DNA from: PoT sp049331405
GTDB taxonomy: Bacteria; Planctomycetota; Planctomycetia; Isosphaerales; Isosphaeraceae
DNA: 64,000 nucleotides
Assembly (NCBI RefSeq): GCF_049331405.1
Contig: NZ_CP186274.1
Location: 4,216,001 to 4,280,000, forward strand
Direction of reading: 5' to 3'
Program-made: the position numbers and the translations under genes
Notes under the pieces: generated by a model
What the model was told of the DNA's origin: nothing
Databases searched by the model: none
What the model saw: the letters and a program-made list of their open reading frames with translations, nothing else
Shown here: positions 1 through 7,764 of the stretch, in pieces
Position numbering within the stretch: position 1 is the first letter of the stretch
How the letters are laid out: every line of letters begins with the position of its first letter

Positions 1-1224
1 AACAACCGCCAGGGCGCTCACGACGCCGTCCTCGTGGAAGCCGTTGCGCCAGTACGCGCCGCAGAATGACGTCCGGTTGCTCGACAGCAACTCTCGGTGG
101 CGAGCCTGCGCCGCGGCCCGCCCAGTCGTGTAGATCGGATGCTCGTAATGGAACCGGGCGAGGACGGACTCTGGCGCGATGCGAGCCTCGTCGTTGAGCG
201 TCACGCAGAAGGTTCGCTTCGACGAAAGGCCCTGGAGGATGTTCATGTTGTACGTCACGCTCGCGGGCGCGGCGGGATTGCCGGTCAGTCGGTAGTTCCA
301 GCTCGCCCAGGCCAGTCGGGAATTGGGGAGGGCCGAGGTATCCGTGTGGAGGACGGCGATGTTTTGGCTATACGGGAATGCCGCGAGGATCTCGCGTTCC
401 GGTTGCGTCGCCCCATTGCCAAGGATGCGAAGCGCCTGGTCGGCATGGCAGGCGAAGATGACGTGGTCGTATCGCTCGCCGGACTTCGGGGCCGCGTCGA
501 CCTCCACACAATCTTCGAAACGCCGAATTGCTCGCACCGGGGTTTGGAGGCGGACCTGTCCTCGAAACCCTGCCATCATCGCGCGAACGTAGGTATGCGA
601 CCCACCCTCGATGACGCGCCAGGTCGGCCTACGGACGACGTTGAGCAGGCCGTGATTCCGATAGAACTCGGCGATGAAACGGATCGGGAAGTCGGCAAAT
701 GTTCCCGTCGGGCACGACCAGATCGCGGCCCCCATCGGCAGCAGGTAGTGGTCGACGAACCCCTTGGAGTAGCCTCGCTCCGCCACGAACTCGCCGACGG
801 TTTTCGCCTCGTTGTCACCTTCGAGGACGCTCAAAACCTCGCGATTGAAGCGAAGGATGTCCGCGACCATCCGCAAGAAACTCGGACGGATCAGGTTGCG
901 ACGCTGGGCAAACAGGGTGTTGAGCGTGTGGCCATTGTATTCGAGCCCCGTGCGTTCGTCGCTGACGCTGAAGCTCATGATCGTGGGCTTCGAGGCGACG
1001 TCGAATTCTTCGAGCAACCGGATGAAGTTCGGATACGTCCAATCGTTGAAGACGATGAATCCCGTGTCAACCTGTTGCCGCTCGCCGTCGAGCTCCACAT
1101 CGACCGTATTCGTGTGGCCGCCGAGGTAGGCGTTCGCTTCGTACAAGGTCACGTCGTGTCGCGACTGCAAGCGGTTGGCTGCGACCAGGCCAGAGATGCC
1201 GGAACCGATGACGGCAATCTTCAT
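1..1224 (-). CDS. FAD-dependent amine-oxidase-like protein (COG2907 type), 3' end cut by window edge
   Basis: The reading frame opens at the ATG at 1222-1224 and stays open for 408 codons to base 1, so the C-terminus lies outside the window. The N-terminus is a Rossmann dinucleotide fold (IAVIGSGISGLVAANRL) with the acidic end of strand two in TLYEANAYLGGHTNTV, as in flavin amine oxidases. The last visible part (FCGAYWRNGFHEDGVVSAL) resembles the predicted NAD/FAD-binding proteins of COG2907. These often sit next to DUF1365 and cyclopropane-fatty-acid synthase genes and are thought to act on membrane lipids; the exact reaction is not known to me. It lies 122 bases downstream of the DCC-family gene on the same strand and is probably co-transcribed with it, diverging from the cobalamin-binding regulator. 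Family call is firm, function inferred. Confidence 0.85.
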   Translation of the reverse strand, partial: MKIAVIGSGISGLVAANRLQSRHDVTLYEANAYLGGHTNTVDVELDGERQQVDTGFIVFNDWTYPNFIRLLEEFDVASKPTIMSFSVSDERTGLEYNGHTLNTLFAQRRNLIRPSFLRMVADILRFNREVLSVLEGDNEAKTVGEFVAERGYSKGFVDHYLLPMGAAIWSCPTGTFADFPIRFIAEFYRNHGLLNVVRRPTWRVIEGGSHTYVRAMMAGFRGQVRLQTPVRAIRRFEDCVEVDAAPKSGERYDHVIFACHADQALRILGNGATQPEREILAAFPYSQNIAVLHTDTSALPNSRLAWASWNYRLTGNPAAPASVTYNMNILQGLSSKRTFCVTLNDEARIAPESVLARFHYEHPIYTTGRAAAQARHRELLSSNRTSFCGAYWRNGFHEDGVVSALAVV

Positions 1225-1346
1225 CGTCCAAGTCTTCTTGATGGCTTGCAGGTATCCCGATAGATCGGGCTACGTGCAATGGCTGTAATCCGGATGGATA
1301 GGTTCTTCGTGGATGGATTCGAGGAGGCTCGGCCGCCCGCTAACCG

Positions 1347-1832
1347 TCACGCGGCGTCTCCCGCCTCGGCCTTCGGCGGGATCTCGCACGCCTTCGTACA
1401 GCGGCCGGTCCAGCGAAGACGATTCCGGGCAAAGACCTGGTAAGCCCGATCGAGCAACCAACTGATCCCCGGCCATCGGGTGGGGGCGACGATGAACCCG
1501 AAGCCGAGCGCCGAATAGATCCGGCGGAAAACCTCCACGCCCTGGACCCACCGCCCGTCCGGGAGTCGGGCGTGGATCTGGTCCATGAGGCGGTCGTAGG
1601 AAATGCCCAGGCTCTTCGGGTCGAACTGCGGGTCCGCAATGTTCGTGAAACGCACCCTGGCTCGCCGATCCAATTTGCGAAGCCAGGCGATCTCGCGTCG
1701 GCAGAGGGGACAGTCTGCGTCGAAGAAAACTTCGACATCCCAATCGGGACTGGTCTCAACCTGACTCTGATCCGAGATTCGCATCATGTTCGGCATGAGA
1801 CATAATTCCATCAAAACGCTCAAAACGTCCAC
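1347..1832 (-). CDS. DCC-family thiol-disulfide oxidoreductase-like protein (DUF393)
   Basis: A 161-residue protein with the DxDCPLCRRE motif (Cys41 and Cys44 counting from the first possible start) that defines the DCC/DUF393 family, a thioredoxin-fold group with a presumed redox-active CxxC. The rest (WLRKLDRR, the DGRWVQGVEVFRRI segment, a hydrophobic C-terminal third) fits the family. The longest frame starts at a GTG (1832), but in-frame ATGs follow at 1811 and just downstream. The direct repeat at 1811-1827 overlaps the long version, so a later start is plausible. First gene leftward from the divergent promoter region shared with the MerR-type regulator, and so a candidate target of it. 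Confidence 0.85.
   Translation of the reverse strand: MDVLSVLMELCLMPNMMRISDQSQVETSPDWDVEVFFDADCPLCRREIAWLRKLDRRARVRFTNIADPQFDPKSLGISYDRLMDQIHARLPDGRWVQGVEVFRRIYSALGFGFIVAPTRWPGISWLLDRAYQVFARNRLRWTGRCTKACEIPPKAEAGDAA
1811..1827. repeat. direct repeat TCAAAACG x2 (9-bp period) near the DUF393 start
   Basis: TCAAAACG occurs at 1811-1818 and again at 1820-1827. It sits at the proximal edge of the divergent control region between the DUF393 gene and the MerR/B12 regulator. MerR/CarH-type regulators bind short directly repeated motifs, so this could be an operator, but no consensus match was tested. Confidence 0.35.
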
Positions 1833-1930
1833 CTCATCGTAACGACACTTGCCAGCTTGGACAAGGGCGGCACACGATTTCGGGCGGTTAACACAATCAA
1901 TCTGCTGAATTTTTTCATAGAAACTCGGCC

Positions 1931-2040
1931 GTAATCCGTAATAATTCGTTCGTAATCGTATCCTGGCTGTTGGGATCTTGATCGTGATTGGATCTGGACT
2001 TTCACAGGCATCTGGACGATAATTCGTTCAACTCGTTCAA
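1931..2040. promoter_or_regulatory. repeat-rich divergent control region, candidate operators of the B12/MerR regulator
   Basis: The segment between the divergent DUF393 and MerR genes is clearly AT-richer than its surroundings. The 11-mer ATAATTCGTTC is present exactly at 1941-1951 and 2019-2029. The second copy is followed by TCGTTCA again at 2033-2039, nine bases after the previous TCGTTCA (2024-2030). GTAAT words recur at 1931, 1938 and 1953. Such phased direct repeats are what CarH/LitR-type oligomeric MerR proteins are known to bind. Operator function is inference; the repeats themselves are read directly. Confidence 0.5.
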
Positions 2041-2055
2041 AATGGCAAGCGTGAT

Positions 2056-3006
2056 ATGCGTATGAAAAAGAGCACAGACCTGGTCTCGCCAAAACAGGTG
2101 GCGCGTGCGATTGGCGTGAGTGAGTCATCACTCAAACGTTGGTGCGATCAGGGCCTGATCAAGGTGGTGAGGACGGGGGGGGGACACCGCAAGATCGCCG
2201 TGCCCGAAGTCCTTCGGTTCGCCCTCGAGCACGGCCACGTGCTGAAGTCGCCCGAGGTGCTCGGCTTGCCGCCGTCGAGCGAGCAGTCGGGGATCGGCCT
2301 GGCGCAAGCCCGCCCGAGGCTGGTCGAATCCCTGCTCGGGGGTGACGAGTTGGTGGTCCGCCAGATCGTGTTCGACCTCTATCTGGCCAAGCACGCGTTG
2401 AGCGTGATCTTCGACCAGGTCATCGCATCCGCCTTTCGGATAATCGGCGAGCGATGGGAGTGCAATGAGGTGGACGTTTATCAGGAGCGCCGGGCCTGCG
2501 AGATCACTCTGCGGACGCTCTTCGAGCTTCGGAGGAACCTGCCCGATTTCGACGCCAGGTGGACGGCGGTGGGCGGGACCCTCGAGGGGGATCATTACGC
2601 CCTGCCCTCGGCGATGGCCGAATTGGTCCTGCTTGAGTCGGGCTACCATGCCACTTCGATGGGGACCTCGATCCCGATCGAGTCGCTGGTGAACTCGGTG
2701 CACCAGGAAAAACCCAGGCTTTTCTGGCTCAGCGTCTCCCACATCCGAGATGATTACGACCTCGTGGGCAAGTTCTCCGCGCTCTCCGAGGCGTGCATGG
2801 CCTCAGGGACGGCCCTGGTCGTCGGCGGTCGGGCGTTGACCGATGACTTAAGGCATCGCATGAACTATTCGGCATACGGCGACACGATGCAACATCTCGA
2901 AGGCTTCGCGCGGGCCCTCTTGCGCTCCTCGAAGGGGGGCGAGCCCAGTTATGAGCCGGGGCCTCGGACGCTGGGATTCCTGAGCGATGGCGATCCTCAG
3001 ACATGA
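2056..3006 (+). CDS. MerR-family transcriptional regulator with cobalamin-binding domain (CarH/LitR-like)
   Basis: A 316-residue protein. Residues about 10-60 are a MerR-type winged helix (SPKQVARAIGVSESSLKRW, then TGGGHRKI). Residues about 85-165 form the helical bundle, and residues about 170-285 the Rossmann-like cobalamin domain (SVSHIRD, then LVVGGRAL). Compared from memory with Thermus CarH, a constant +3 offset aligns Trp134 with the cap Trp131, Glu144 with Glu141 and His180 with the lower-ligand His177. Residue 135, however, is Glu where CarH has His132, and the E/D-x-H-x-x-G signature is degraded to GDHYALP. It may therefore bind B12 but respond differently to light. It diverges from DUF393/amine oxidase and precedes the lipid genes, its likely regulon. 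Confidence 0.85.
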   Translation: MRMKKSTDLVSPKQVARAIGVSESSLKRWCDQGLIKVVRTGGGHRKIAVPEVLRFALEHGHVLKSPEVLGLPPSSEQSGIGLAQARPRLVESLLGGDELVVRQIVFDLYLAKHALSVIFDQVIASAFRIIGERWECNEVDVYQERRACEITLRTLFELRRNLPDFDARWTAVGGTLEGDHYALPSAMAELVLLESGYHATSMGTSIPIESLVNSVHQEKPRLFWLSVSHIRDDYDLVGKFSALSEACMASGTALVVGGRALTDDLRHRMNYSAYGDTMQHLEGFARALLRSSKGGEPSYEPGPRTLGFLSDGDPQT

Positions 3007-3108
3007 CTTCAACGATCGCCACGCAACACGTGGAGGAGGCCCGGCAGGGTCCCGCGCAGGGGATCGAGAACACATCCTTGACAGACCATACGACACACGA
3101 GAACGGTC

Positions 3109-3639
3109 ATGGATTTGCACACCCGAGACTTCATCCGTATCGGCCCGTCACCGACGTATCCTGGCTCGCGGCTGGAGGCAAGCCAATGGCTGCCGGAGAA
3201 CCTGGAACGCGTCTTCGCCTTCTTCGCCGACGCATTCCAACTCGAGACGATCACGCCCCCCTGGCTCGCCTTCAACGTGGTCACGCCCAGACCAATCGAC
3301 ATCCAGACGGGGACGCAGATCGACTACCGCTTACGCCTGCATGGGCTCCCTATGCGATGGAGGAGCCGCATCAGCGTGTGGGATCCCCCATATCGCTTCG
3401 TGGACGAGCAGATGCACGGACCTTACCGACGCTGGTATCACGACCACACCTTTGAAAGCGTCGATGGGGGCACGCTCTGCCACGACGTCGTCAGCTACAT
3501 CGTTCCCGGCGGGAAACTCGTCGATCGGCTCTTCGTACGCCCCGACCTGAAGAAGATCTTCGCTTACCGCCAGCAGACCCTCCGCGGAATCTTCCCGGAC
3601 TCACGTGCGTACATGGACGGTCAGCCCAGGGCAATGTAA
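3109..3639 (+). CDS. SRPBCC (START-like) ligand-binding protein
   Basis: A 176-residue soluble protein without a signal peptide. The pattern (WLPENLERVFAFFADAFQLE near residue 30, TPPWLAFNVVTP, then DYRLRLHGLPMRWRSRI and VDEQMHGPYRRWYHDHTFE) is that of SRPBCC-fold hydrophobic-ligand-binding proteins related to polyketide cyclase and COG4276. The final helix carries YRQQTLRGIF. The ligand is unknown; in this setting a lipid or isoprenoid is plausible. It lies 102 bases after the regulator and 13 bases before TspO, suggesting one transcript. A TTGACA hexamer at 3078-3083 could be a -35 element, but I see no good -10. Confidence 0.85.
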   Translation: MDLHTRDFIRIGPSPTYPGSRLEASQWLPENLERVFAFFADAFQLETITPPWLAFNVVTPRPIDIQTGTQIDYRLRLHGLPMRWRSRISVWDPPYRFVDEQMHGPYRRWYHDHTFESVDGGTLCHDVVSYIVPGGKLVDRLFVRPDLKKIFAYRQQTLRGIFPDSRAYMDGQPRAM

Positions 3640-3652
3640 AGGGACACGCGAT

Positions 3653-4249
3653 ATGGCAACAAATCAAGGCCTTTCGTTGACGATGCCAGGCGTCAGAGCA
3701 ACTCTCTCATGGCTCAAGTCCGGTAAGACGAACTCGACTAGTCACGATGTACTGGCAACGGAATTCCATCCGAGTCCCTGGCATCAAGCGATCGGGTTGG
3801 TTGGATTCGTGGCAGTTTGCTTCGGAGCCGCCGGGGTCGGTGGTGCCATCACGTCAACCTCCGTCACGAGTTGGTACCAGACTCTGGCGAAGCCGAGCTG
3901 GACGCCTCCCGATTGGCTCTTCGGCCCGGTATGGACATTGCTTTACTTCATGATGGCAGCTGCGGCCTGGCTGGTCTGGCGTCGCTCGGGCTGGTCGTCC
4001 GGCAAGATGCCCCTGGCATTGTTCGGGCTCCAACTGGCGCTCAACGTGCTGTGGTCGGGCGTCTTCTTCGGATTGCGGTCGCCCGGCTGGGCGTTCGTCG
4101 AGATTCTCGGGCTCTGGTTGACGATCTCGAGCACCGCGTTGGCATTCCGGCCTTTCAGTCTCGCGGCGGCGTGGATGATGGTCCCCTACCTCGCCTGGAC
4201 GACTTTTGCCGCGTGCTCGAACTTTCAAATCTGGAGACTCAACGGATGA
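3653..4249 (+). CDS. tspO: TspO/MBR family tryptophan-rich sensory protein
   Basis: A 198-residue membrane protein of about five helices. The TspO core is plain: WYQTLAKPSWTPPDWLFGPV followed by WTLLYFMMAAAAWLVWR, then a helix with LNVLWSGVFFGLRSPGWAFVE and a last helix with MMVPYLAWTTFA. TspO proteins bind porphyrins and take part in tetrapyrrole, light or stress signalling. The first 50 residues are an extra hydrophilic segment not usual in the family (typical length about 160). The start at 3653 is 14 bases after the preceding stop; a longer in-frame version would run into the upstream gene. Its stop overlaps the desaturase start as ATGA, indicating translational coupling. Confidence 0.9.
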   Translation: MATNQGLSLTMPGVRATLSWLKSGKTNSTSHDVLATEFHPSPWHQAIGLVGFVAVCFGAAGVGGAITSTSVTSWYQTLAKPSWTPPDWLFGPVWTLLYFMMAAAAWLVWRRSGWSSGKMPLALFGLQLALNVLWSGVFFGLRSPGWAFVEILGLWLTISSTALAFRPFSLAAAWMMVPYLAWTTFAACSNFQIWRLNG

Positions 4250-5178
4250 CGTGTGACGTGCATTCGGACATCGAGCCGTTTGCCGACCAGGAGACCGATG
4301 CGCGAGTCGCCTCGCTCGACCGTCGAGATCGGCCGGACTGGCGGCGACTCGTGGCCATTGTCGCGATGCACGCGGGTTGTCTCGGGGTAATCTGGGTGGG
4401 ATGGAGTCCCACGGCGGTTGTGCTCGCCCTCGTCTTCTACGTCGCGAGGGCGTTCGGCCTCACGGCCTTCTACCACCGCTATTATTCCCATCGAGCCTTC
4501 AAAACATCCCGCTGGTTTCAATTCCTCGGCGCCGCATTGGGTTGCCTGGCGATGCAGAAGGGACCGCTCTGGTGGGCGGCCCATCATCGGGAACACCATC
4601 GTCGATCGGATCACGAGGGGGACGTCCATTCGCCCCACGTCCATGGAGTCCTCTGGGCCCACATGGGTTGGTTCCTGACCCCGGCGAATAATGAGCTCCG
4701 ATCCGGGCTGATCCGCGACTGGCTGCGGTTCCCGGAATTGCGATGGCTCGACCGCCGCGCACTCTGGGCGGCGCCTATTTTCGCAATATCGCTCTACGCC
4801 TTCGGTGAGTTGCTGAAACAGCACTGGCCGGGGCTGAAGACAGATGGGCCGATGCTCGTGGTCTGGGTCTTCTTCATTTCGACGGTGGCGCTCTACCACG
4901 CCACATACTGCGTCAACTCGCTCGCCCACCTCTTCGGCAGCCGGCGATACGCGACCAGGGATGATAGCCGCAACAATGCGCTCGTCGCCTTCCTGACGCT
5001 GGGCGAAGGCTGGCACAACAACCATCACCATTACCCGACCGCCGCACGCCAGGGCTTTTTCTGGTGGGAGGTCGACGTGACGTACTACGTGCTCTGGGGA
5101 TTGGAGCGGTTGGGACTCGTCTGGAGTCTGAAGCCCGTCCCGAGGAAGGTACTGATGCGTCAACGCGAGGCGACTTGA
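4246..5178 (+). CDS. membrane fatty-acid (acyl-CoA type) desaturase
   Basis: A 310-residue integral membrane di-iron desaturase. All three histidine boxes are present: HRYYSH (His77-His82), HREHH (His114-His118) and HNNHH (His257-His261), with the typical spacing for stearoyl-CoA/Delta9-type enzymes. GPLWWAAHHREHH and WHNNHHHYP are highly characteristic. It should introduce a cis double bond into acyl chains using O2 and an electron donor. The start ATG overlaps the TspO stop. Together with the amine-oxidase-like gene and DUF2177 it makes this cluster look like a regulated membrane-lipid remodelling unit. Confidence 0.92.
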   Translation: MTCDVHSDIEPFADQETDARVASLDRRDRPDWRRLVAIVAMHAGCLGVIWVGWSPTAVVLALVFYVARAFGLTAFYHRYYSHRAFKTSRWFQFLGAALGCLAMQKGPLWWAAHHREHHRRSDHEGDVHSPHVHGVLWAHMGWFLTPANNELRSGLIRDWLRFPELRWLDRRALWAAPIFAISLYAFGELLKQHWPGLKTDGPMLVVWVFFISTVALYHATYCVNSLAHLFGSRRYATRDDSRNNALVAFLTLGEGWHNNHHHYPTAARQGFFWWEVDVTYYVLWGLERLGLVWSLKPVPRKVLMRQREAT

Positions 5179-5235
5179 GCGGGCCGGCGAGTCCGATAGC
5201 ACCGCGCACCCATGAGCCATCAACGAGGAGCTGTG

Positions 5236-5649
5236 ATGAATCACCTGAAAATATTCGCGATCGTCCTGCCGGTGTTCCTGCTGCTCGACTTCTTCTGGCT
5301 GGGAGTCCTCATGAAGGGCTTCTATAACACGGAGATTGGCGAGCTTGCGCGACGGCATTCGGGGGCGCTCGCCCCACGATGGCCGGCGGCGATCCTGATC
5401 TACGTGCTGATCCCGGGAGGCCTCGTCCTCTTCGTCAATCCGCTGATCGGCAGCAATGCGACGATCGCCGAAGCCTTCGGTTGGGGGGCAGCCTTCGGGC
5501 TCGTGCTCTACGGCGTCTTCGAGTTAACCAACTATGCCTTGCTCGACAAATGGACCTTGCGCATGACGCTGGTGGACATCGCCTGGGGGACTGTCCTCTG
5601 CGGCATCTCGGGGATCGTCATGCGCACGGCTCGCAGCATGTTCACGTGA
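5236..5649 (+). CDS. DUF2177 family membrane protein
   Basis: A 137-residue protein with four predicted membrane helices (residues about 5-25, 48-68, 75-95, 110-130). It carries the family signature FFWLGVLMKGFYNTEIGEL and the ending WGTVLCGISGIVM. The start at 5236 is favoured over an upstream in-frame ATG because AGGAG lies just before it (around 5225). DUF2177 has no established biochemistry. It recurs in LitR/CarH-linked clusters in other bacteria, in my recollection, which agrees with the regulator at 2056. Last gene of the rightward set. Confidence 0.85.
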   Translation: MNHLKIFAIVLPVFLLLDFFWLGVLMKGFYNTEIGELARRHSGALAPRWPAAILIYVLIPGGLVLFVNPLIGSNATIAEAFGWGAAFGLVLYGVFELTNYALLDKWTLRMTLVDIAWGTVLCGISGIVMRTARSMFT

Positions 5650-5665
5650 TGAATTCGGAGGGATC

Positions 5666-5687
5666 GCGGCCGACGCCTGCCGGCCGC
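5666..5687. terminator. hairpin between convergent genes, possible terminator
   Basis: GCGGCCG (5666-5672) pairs perfectly with CGGCCGC (5681-5687) around an 8-base loop. It lies in the 45-base gap between the convergent DUF2177 and sugar-kinase genes. There is no T tract, so an intrinsic terminator is possible but unproven. Confidence 0.4.
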
Positions 5688-5694
5688 CGACCCA

Positions 5695-6639
5695 TCAGCG
5701 CGTGAGGCTCTCGACGACGACGGCCTCTTCCTGGCGCCGGACCTCTTCGGGGTCGATCGCCCCCGCGTCCCAAACGAGGGCGTTGGCGACGGCACAGCCG
5801 AGGGCATGACGCAACATGGCCACCGGATCGCGACCCGAGACCCAGGCGTCGACCTGCCCCGCCAGGAGGCAGTCTCCACAGCCGATCGGGTTGACCGCGT
5901 CGATCTTAGGCGGCGTGACCTTGAAACGCTTGCCGCGGAACTGGGCCAGGACCGGCCCGGCTCCATCGGTCACGATCCCGCAGACCACTCCATGCCTGGC
6001 CCAGTCTTCGAGCAACGCCGAGACGTCGGAATCAGAGGCCGAAGAGACGCGTAGGTGCGTGGCGGCCTCGCGTCGATTGAGCTGGATCGCGTCCGGCCAG
6101 AAGCCCCAGATCGCGTCGAGTGCGGGGCCGTAGGTGTCGAGGAAGACGGGGACCCGCCGCGACCGTCCCAGGGCGATCAGGTCGCTGTAAAGCCCGTGGG
6201 TGGAGACGGAAGGGCTCGATCCCGAGAGGGTGAGCGCCTGGACGCCCCCTTCGGACAGGGCCCCTTCGACGCGATGGAAGAGGGCCTCGGCCTCCGAGGG
6301 CGTGATGGCCGGGTCGGGGTCGAAGAAGGCCGTCTGCTCCGGGCTGTCCTGGGTCCGGGCCGTGAGGATGACGCGGGTCGACGACGCGGTGCAGGTGACC
6401 AGCGGGTCGAGGCCGTCATCGTTCTTGAGCAGTTCTTGGCAATGATCCCCGACCCCTCCGCCGAGGAACGTGACGGGGCGGGCCTTGCGGCCTAGCCGGG
6501 TGAGGGCTCGCGCGACGTTATTCCCCTTGCCCCCCACGACCTCGCGGAGGGCCATCCCTCGGATCGATTCGCCGGGTTTCCAGGGAGGAACCGTGAGGGT
6601 CTTATCGAGACAAGGATTCAGAGTCACACAAAGGATCAT
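5695..6639 (-). CDS. PfkB-family hexose(-phosphate) kinase, 1-phosphofructokinase/LacC type
   Basis: A 314-residue ribokinase-fold sugar kinase. The opening LNPCLDKTLTV and GGKGNNVARAL (residues about 36-46) are typical of the 1-phosphofructokinase/tagatose-6-phosphate kinase branch. The NxxE metal-site motif is Asn188-Glu191, and the catalytic GxGD motif (GCGDCLLAG) places the general base at Asp256. It should phosphorylate a phosphorylated ketohexose with ATP. No PTS or sugar-uptake gene is adjacent, so the substrate (fructose-1-P, fructose-6-P or tagatose-6-P) cannot be named. Convergent with DUF2177; stands alone on its strand. Confidence 0.88.
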   Translation of the reverse strand: MILCVTLNPCLDKTLTVPPWKPGESIRGMALREVVGGKGNNVARALTRLGRKARPVTFLGGGVGDHCQELLKNDDGLDPLVTCTASSTRVILTARTQDSPEQTAFFDPDPAITPSEAEALFHRVEGALSEGGVQALTLSGSSPSVSTHGLYSDLIALGRSRRVPVFLDTYGPALDAIWGFWPDAIQLNRREAATHLRVSSASDSDVSALLEDWARHGVVCGIVTDGAGPVLAQFRGKRFKVTPPKIDAVNPIGCGDCLLAGQVDAWVSGRDPVAMLRHALGCAVANALVWDAGAIDPEEVRRQEEAVVVESLTR

Positions 6640-6710
6640 GGAGAGACCGATGGATAGGGGGCGAACATGAGTTCAGGATCAGCTTCCGCGCCGAGCCGGC
6701 TTGATCCATA

Positions 6711-7505
6711 TTATTGTGCGGCGAATGCGTCGGAGAGCAACCGTTCATCGCTCGAAATTCGGACAGCCCGGCGTTTCGACCCGACAGGCCGCCTCGCAAT
6801 CGCCAGTAAGGAACTCCCGACCGGCCAGCGCATGACCCGCCCGAGGGCGTGATCGACGAGGCTGAGGCGGGTCAAGGCGCGGTTCACAAGCCGCCCGGGG
6901 ATCGGGACCTCGTATTCCGAGTGCCCTTGCTGCGCCGGACTTAGGAATCTCCTCGCAAGCAAAGGCAGGACCGTCCAGAAGAAGAAATAGTGAAGCTGCT
7001 CGACTTCGAACCCCGCGGACGCCAATCGTTCACGCAAGCTGGCCGAGTGATAGCGACGGAAGTGGGAGTTGGCCTCGTCGTGCTGGCTCCAGAGCCAGGA
7101 GAGGGCCGGGACCGTCAGGACGAGGAAACCGCCCGGTTGCAGCGCCTTGAAGGCGGACTCCAGCGCCTCGCCATCGTCGTCGATGTGCTCCAGGACGTCG
7201 AGCATCAATAGCAGATCGTAGGTTTCCTCGCGGGCGAAGGAGGAGTCGAGCGGCTCGACGGAGATCCGATCTCGCCACTTCGGATTGCTGAGGAGCGAGG
7301 CGTCTGGTTCGAGGCCCTCAACGTGGCCGAAGCGCCGGAGGGCGTCGAAGAGAAGGCCGTCGCCGCAGCCGACGTCGAGGATCCGTCCCAGGTCGGACCG
7401 ACGATGGAGTCGCTCGAGCCAGCCGAGGACGTACTTCTCGCGTGAGCGCCACCACCAGTGGCCTTCCCAGAGTTCACGGTACTGGCGAGCGTAGTCCGGG
7501 CGCAC
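6711..7505 (-). CDS. class I SAM-dependent methyltransferase
   Basis: The conserved part covers about 264 residues. SAM motif I is ILDVGCGDGLLFDAL, followed by EGLEPD (motif II), DLLLMLDVLEHIDDD (motif III) and LQPGGFLVLTVPA. The C-terminal third has a hydrophobic patch (FFFWTVLPLLARRFL), common in methyltransferases acting on lipid- or polysaccharide-linked substrates. The frame is open to 7766, but the extra 87 residues are low-complexity and run into the divergent gene. I prefer the GTG at 7505, although other starts are possible. Substrate unknown. Confidence 0.8.
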   Translation of the reverse strand: MRPDYARQYRELWEGHWWWRSREKYVLGWLERLHRRSDLGRILDVGCGDGLLFDALRRFGHVEGLEPDASLLSNPKWRDRISVEPLDSSFAREETYDLLLMLDVLEHIDDDGEALESAFKALQPGGFLVLTVPALSWLWSQHDEANSHFRRYHSASLRERLASAGFEVEQLHYFFFWTVLPLLARRFLSPAQQGHSEYEVPIPGRLVNRALTRLSLVDHALGRVMRWPVGSSLLAIARRPVGSKRRAVRISSDERLLSDAFAAQ

Positions 7506-7764
7506 GGGCAATGCCTCGGGTCGAGGTGGATCGGGAACGTGGACCTGGCCTAGAGGGACCGGGATGCTAGCCGAGCACGGCAAAAGGGTCAAACCCGACT
7601 CGAGACCTGGGGTGGGTTTCGGCTGCGCCCACGCGCCGCTCACCGAAGAAATCCGGAAAAATGATGGGTGGGGAAACCGTTGTGGATGCTCGTAACGTCG
7701 GCTAAGGTAACGGGATCTAAACATTCGTCGTGGTCTCGACCGCGCCTCCTGGAGTCGCCGCCGC

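Noticed and set aside
97..1263. 388-codon open frame on the plus strand
   Set aside because: Shadow of the amine-oxidase-like gene on the minus strand; its translation is Arg/Asp/Val-rich with no domain.
4225..5358. 377-codon minus-strand frame opposite the desaturase
   Set aside because: The plus-strand desaturase has all three His boxes; the antisense frame is a GC-bias artefact.
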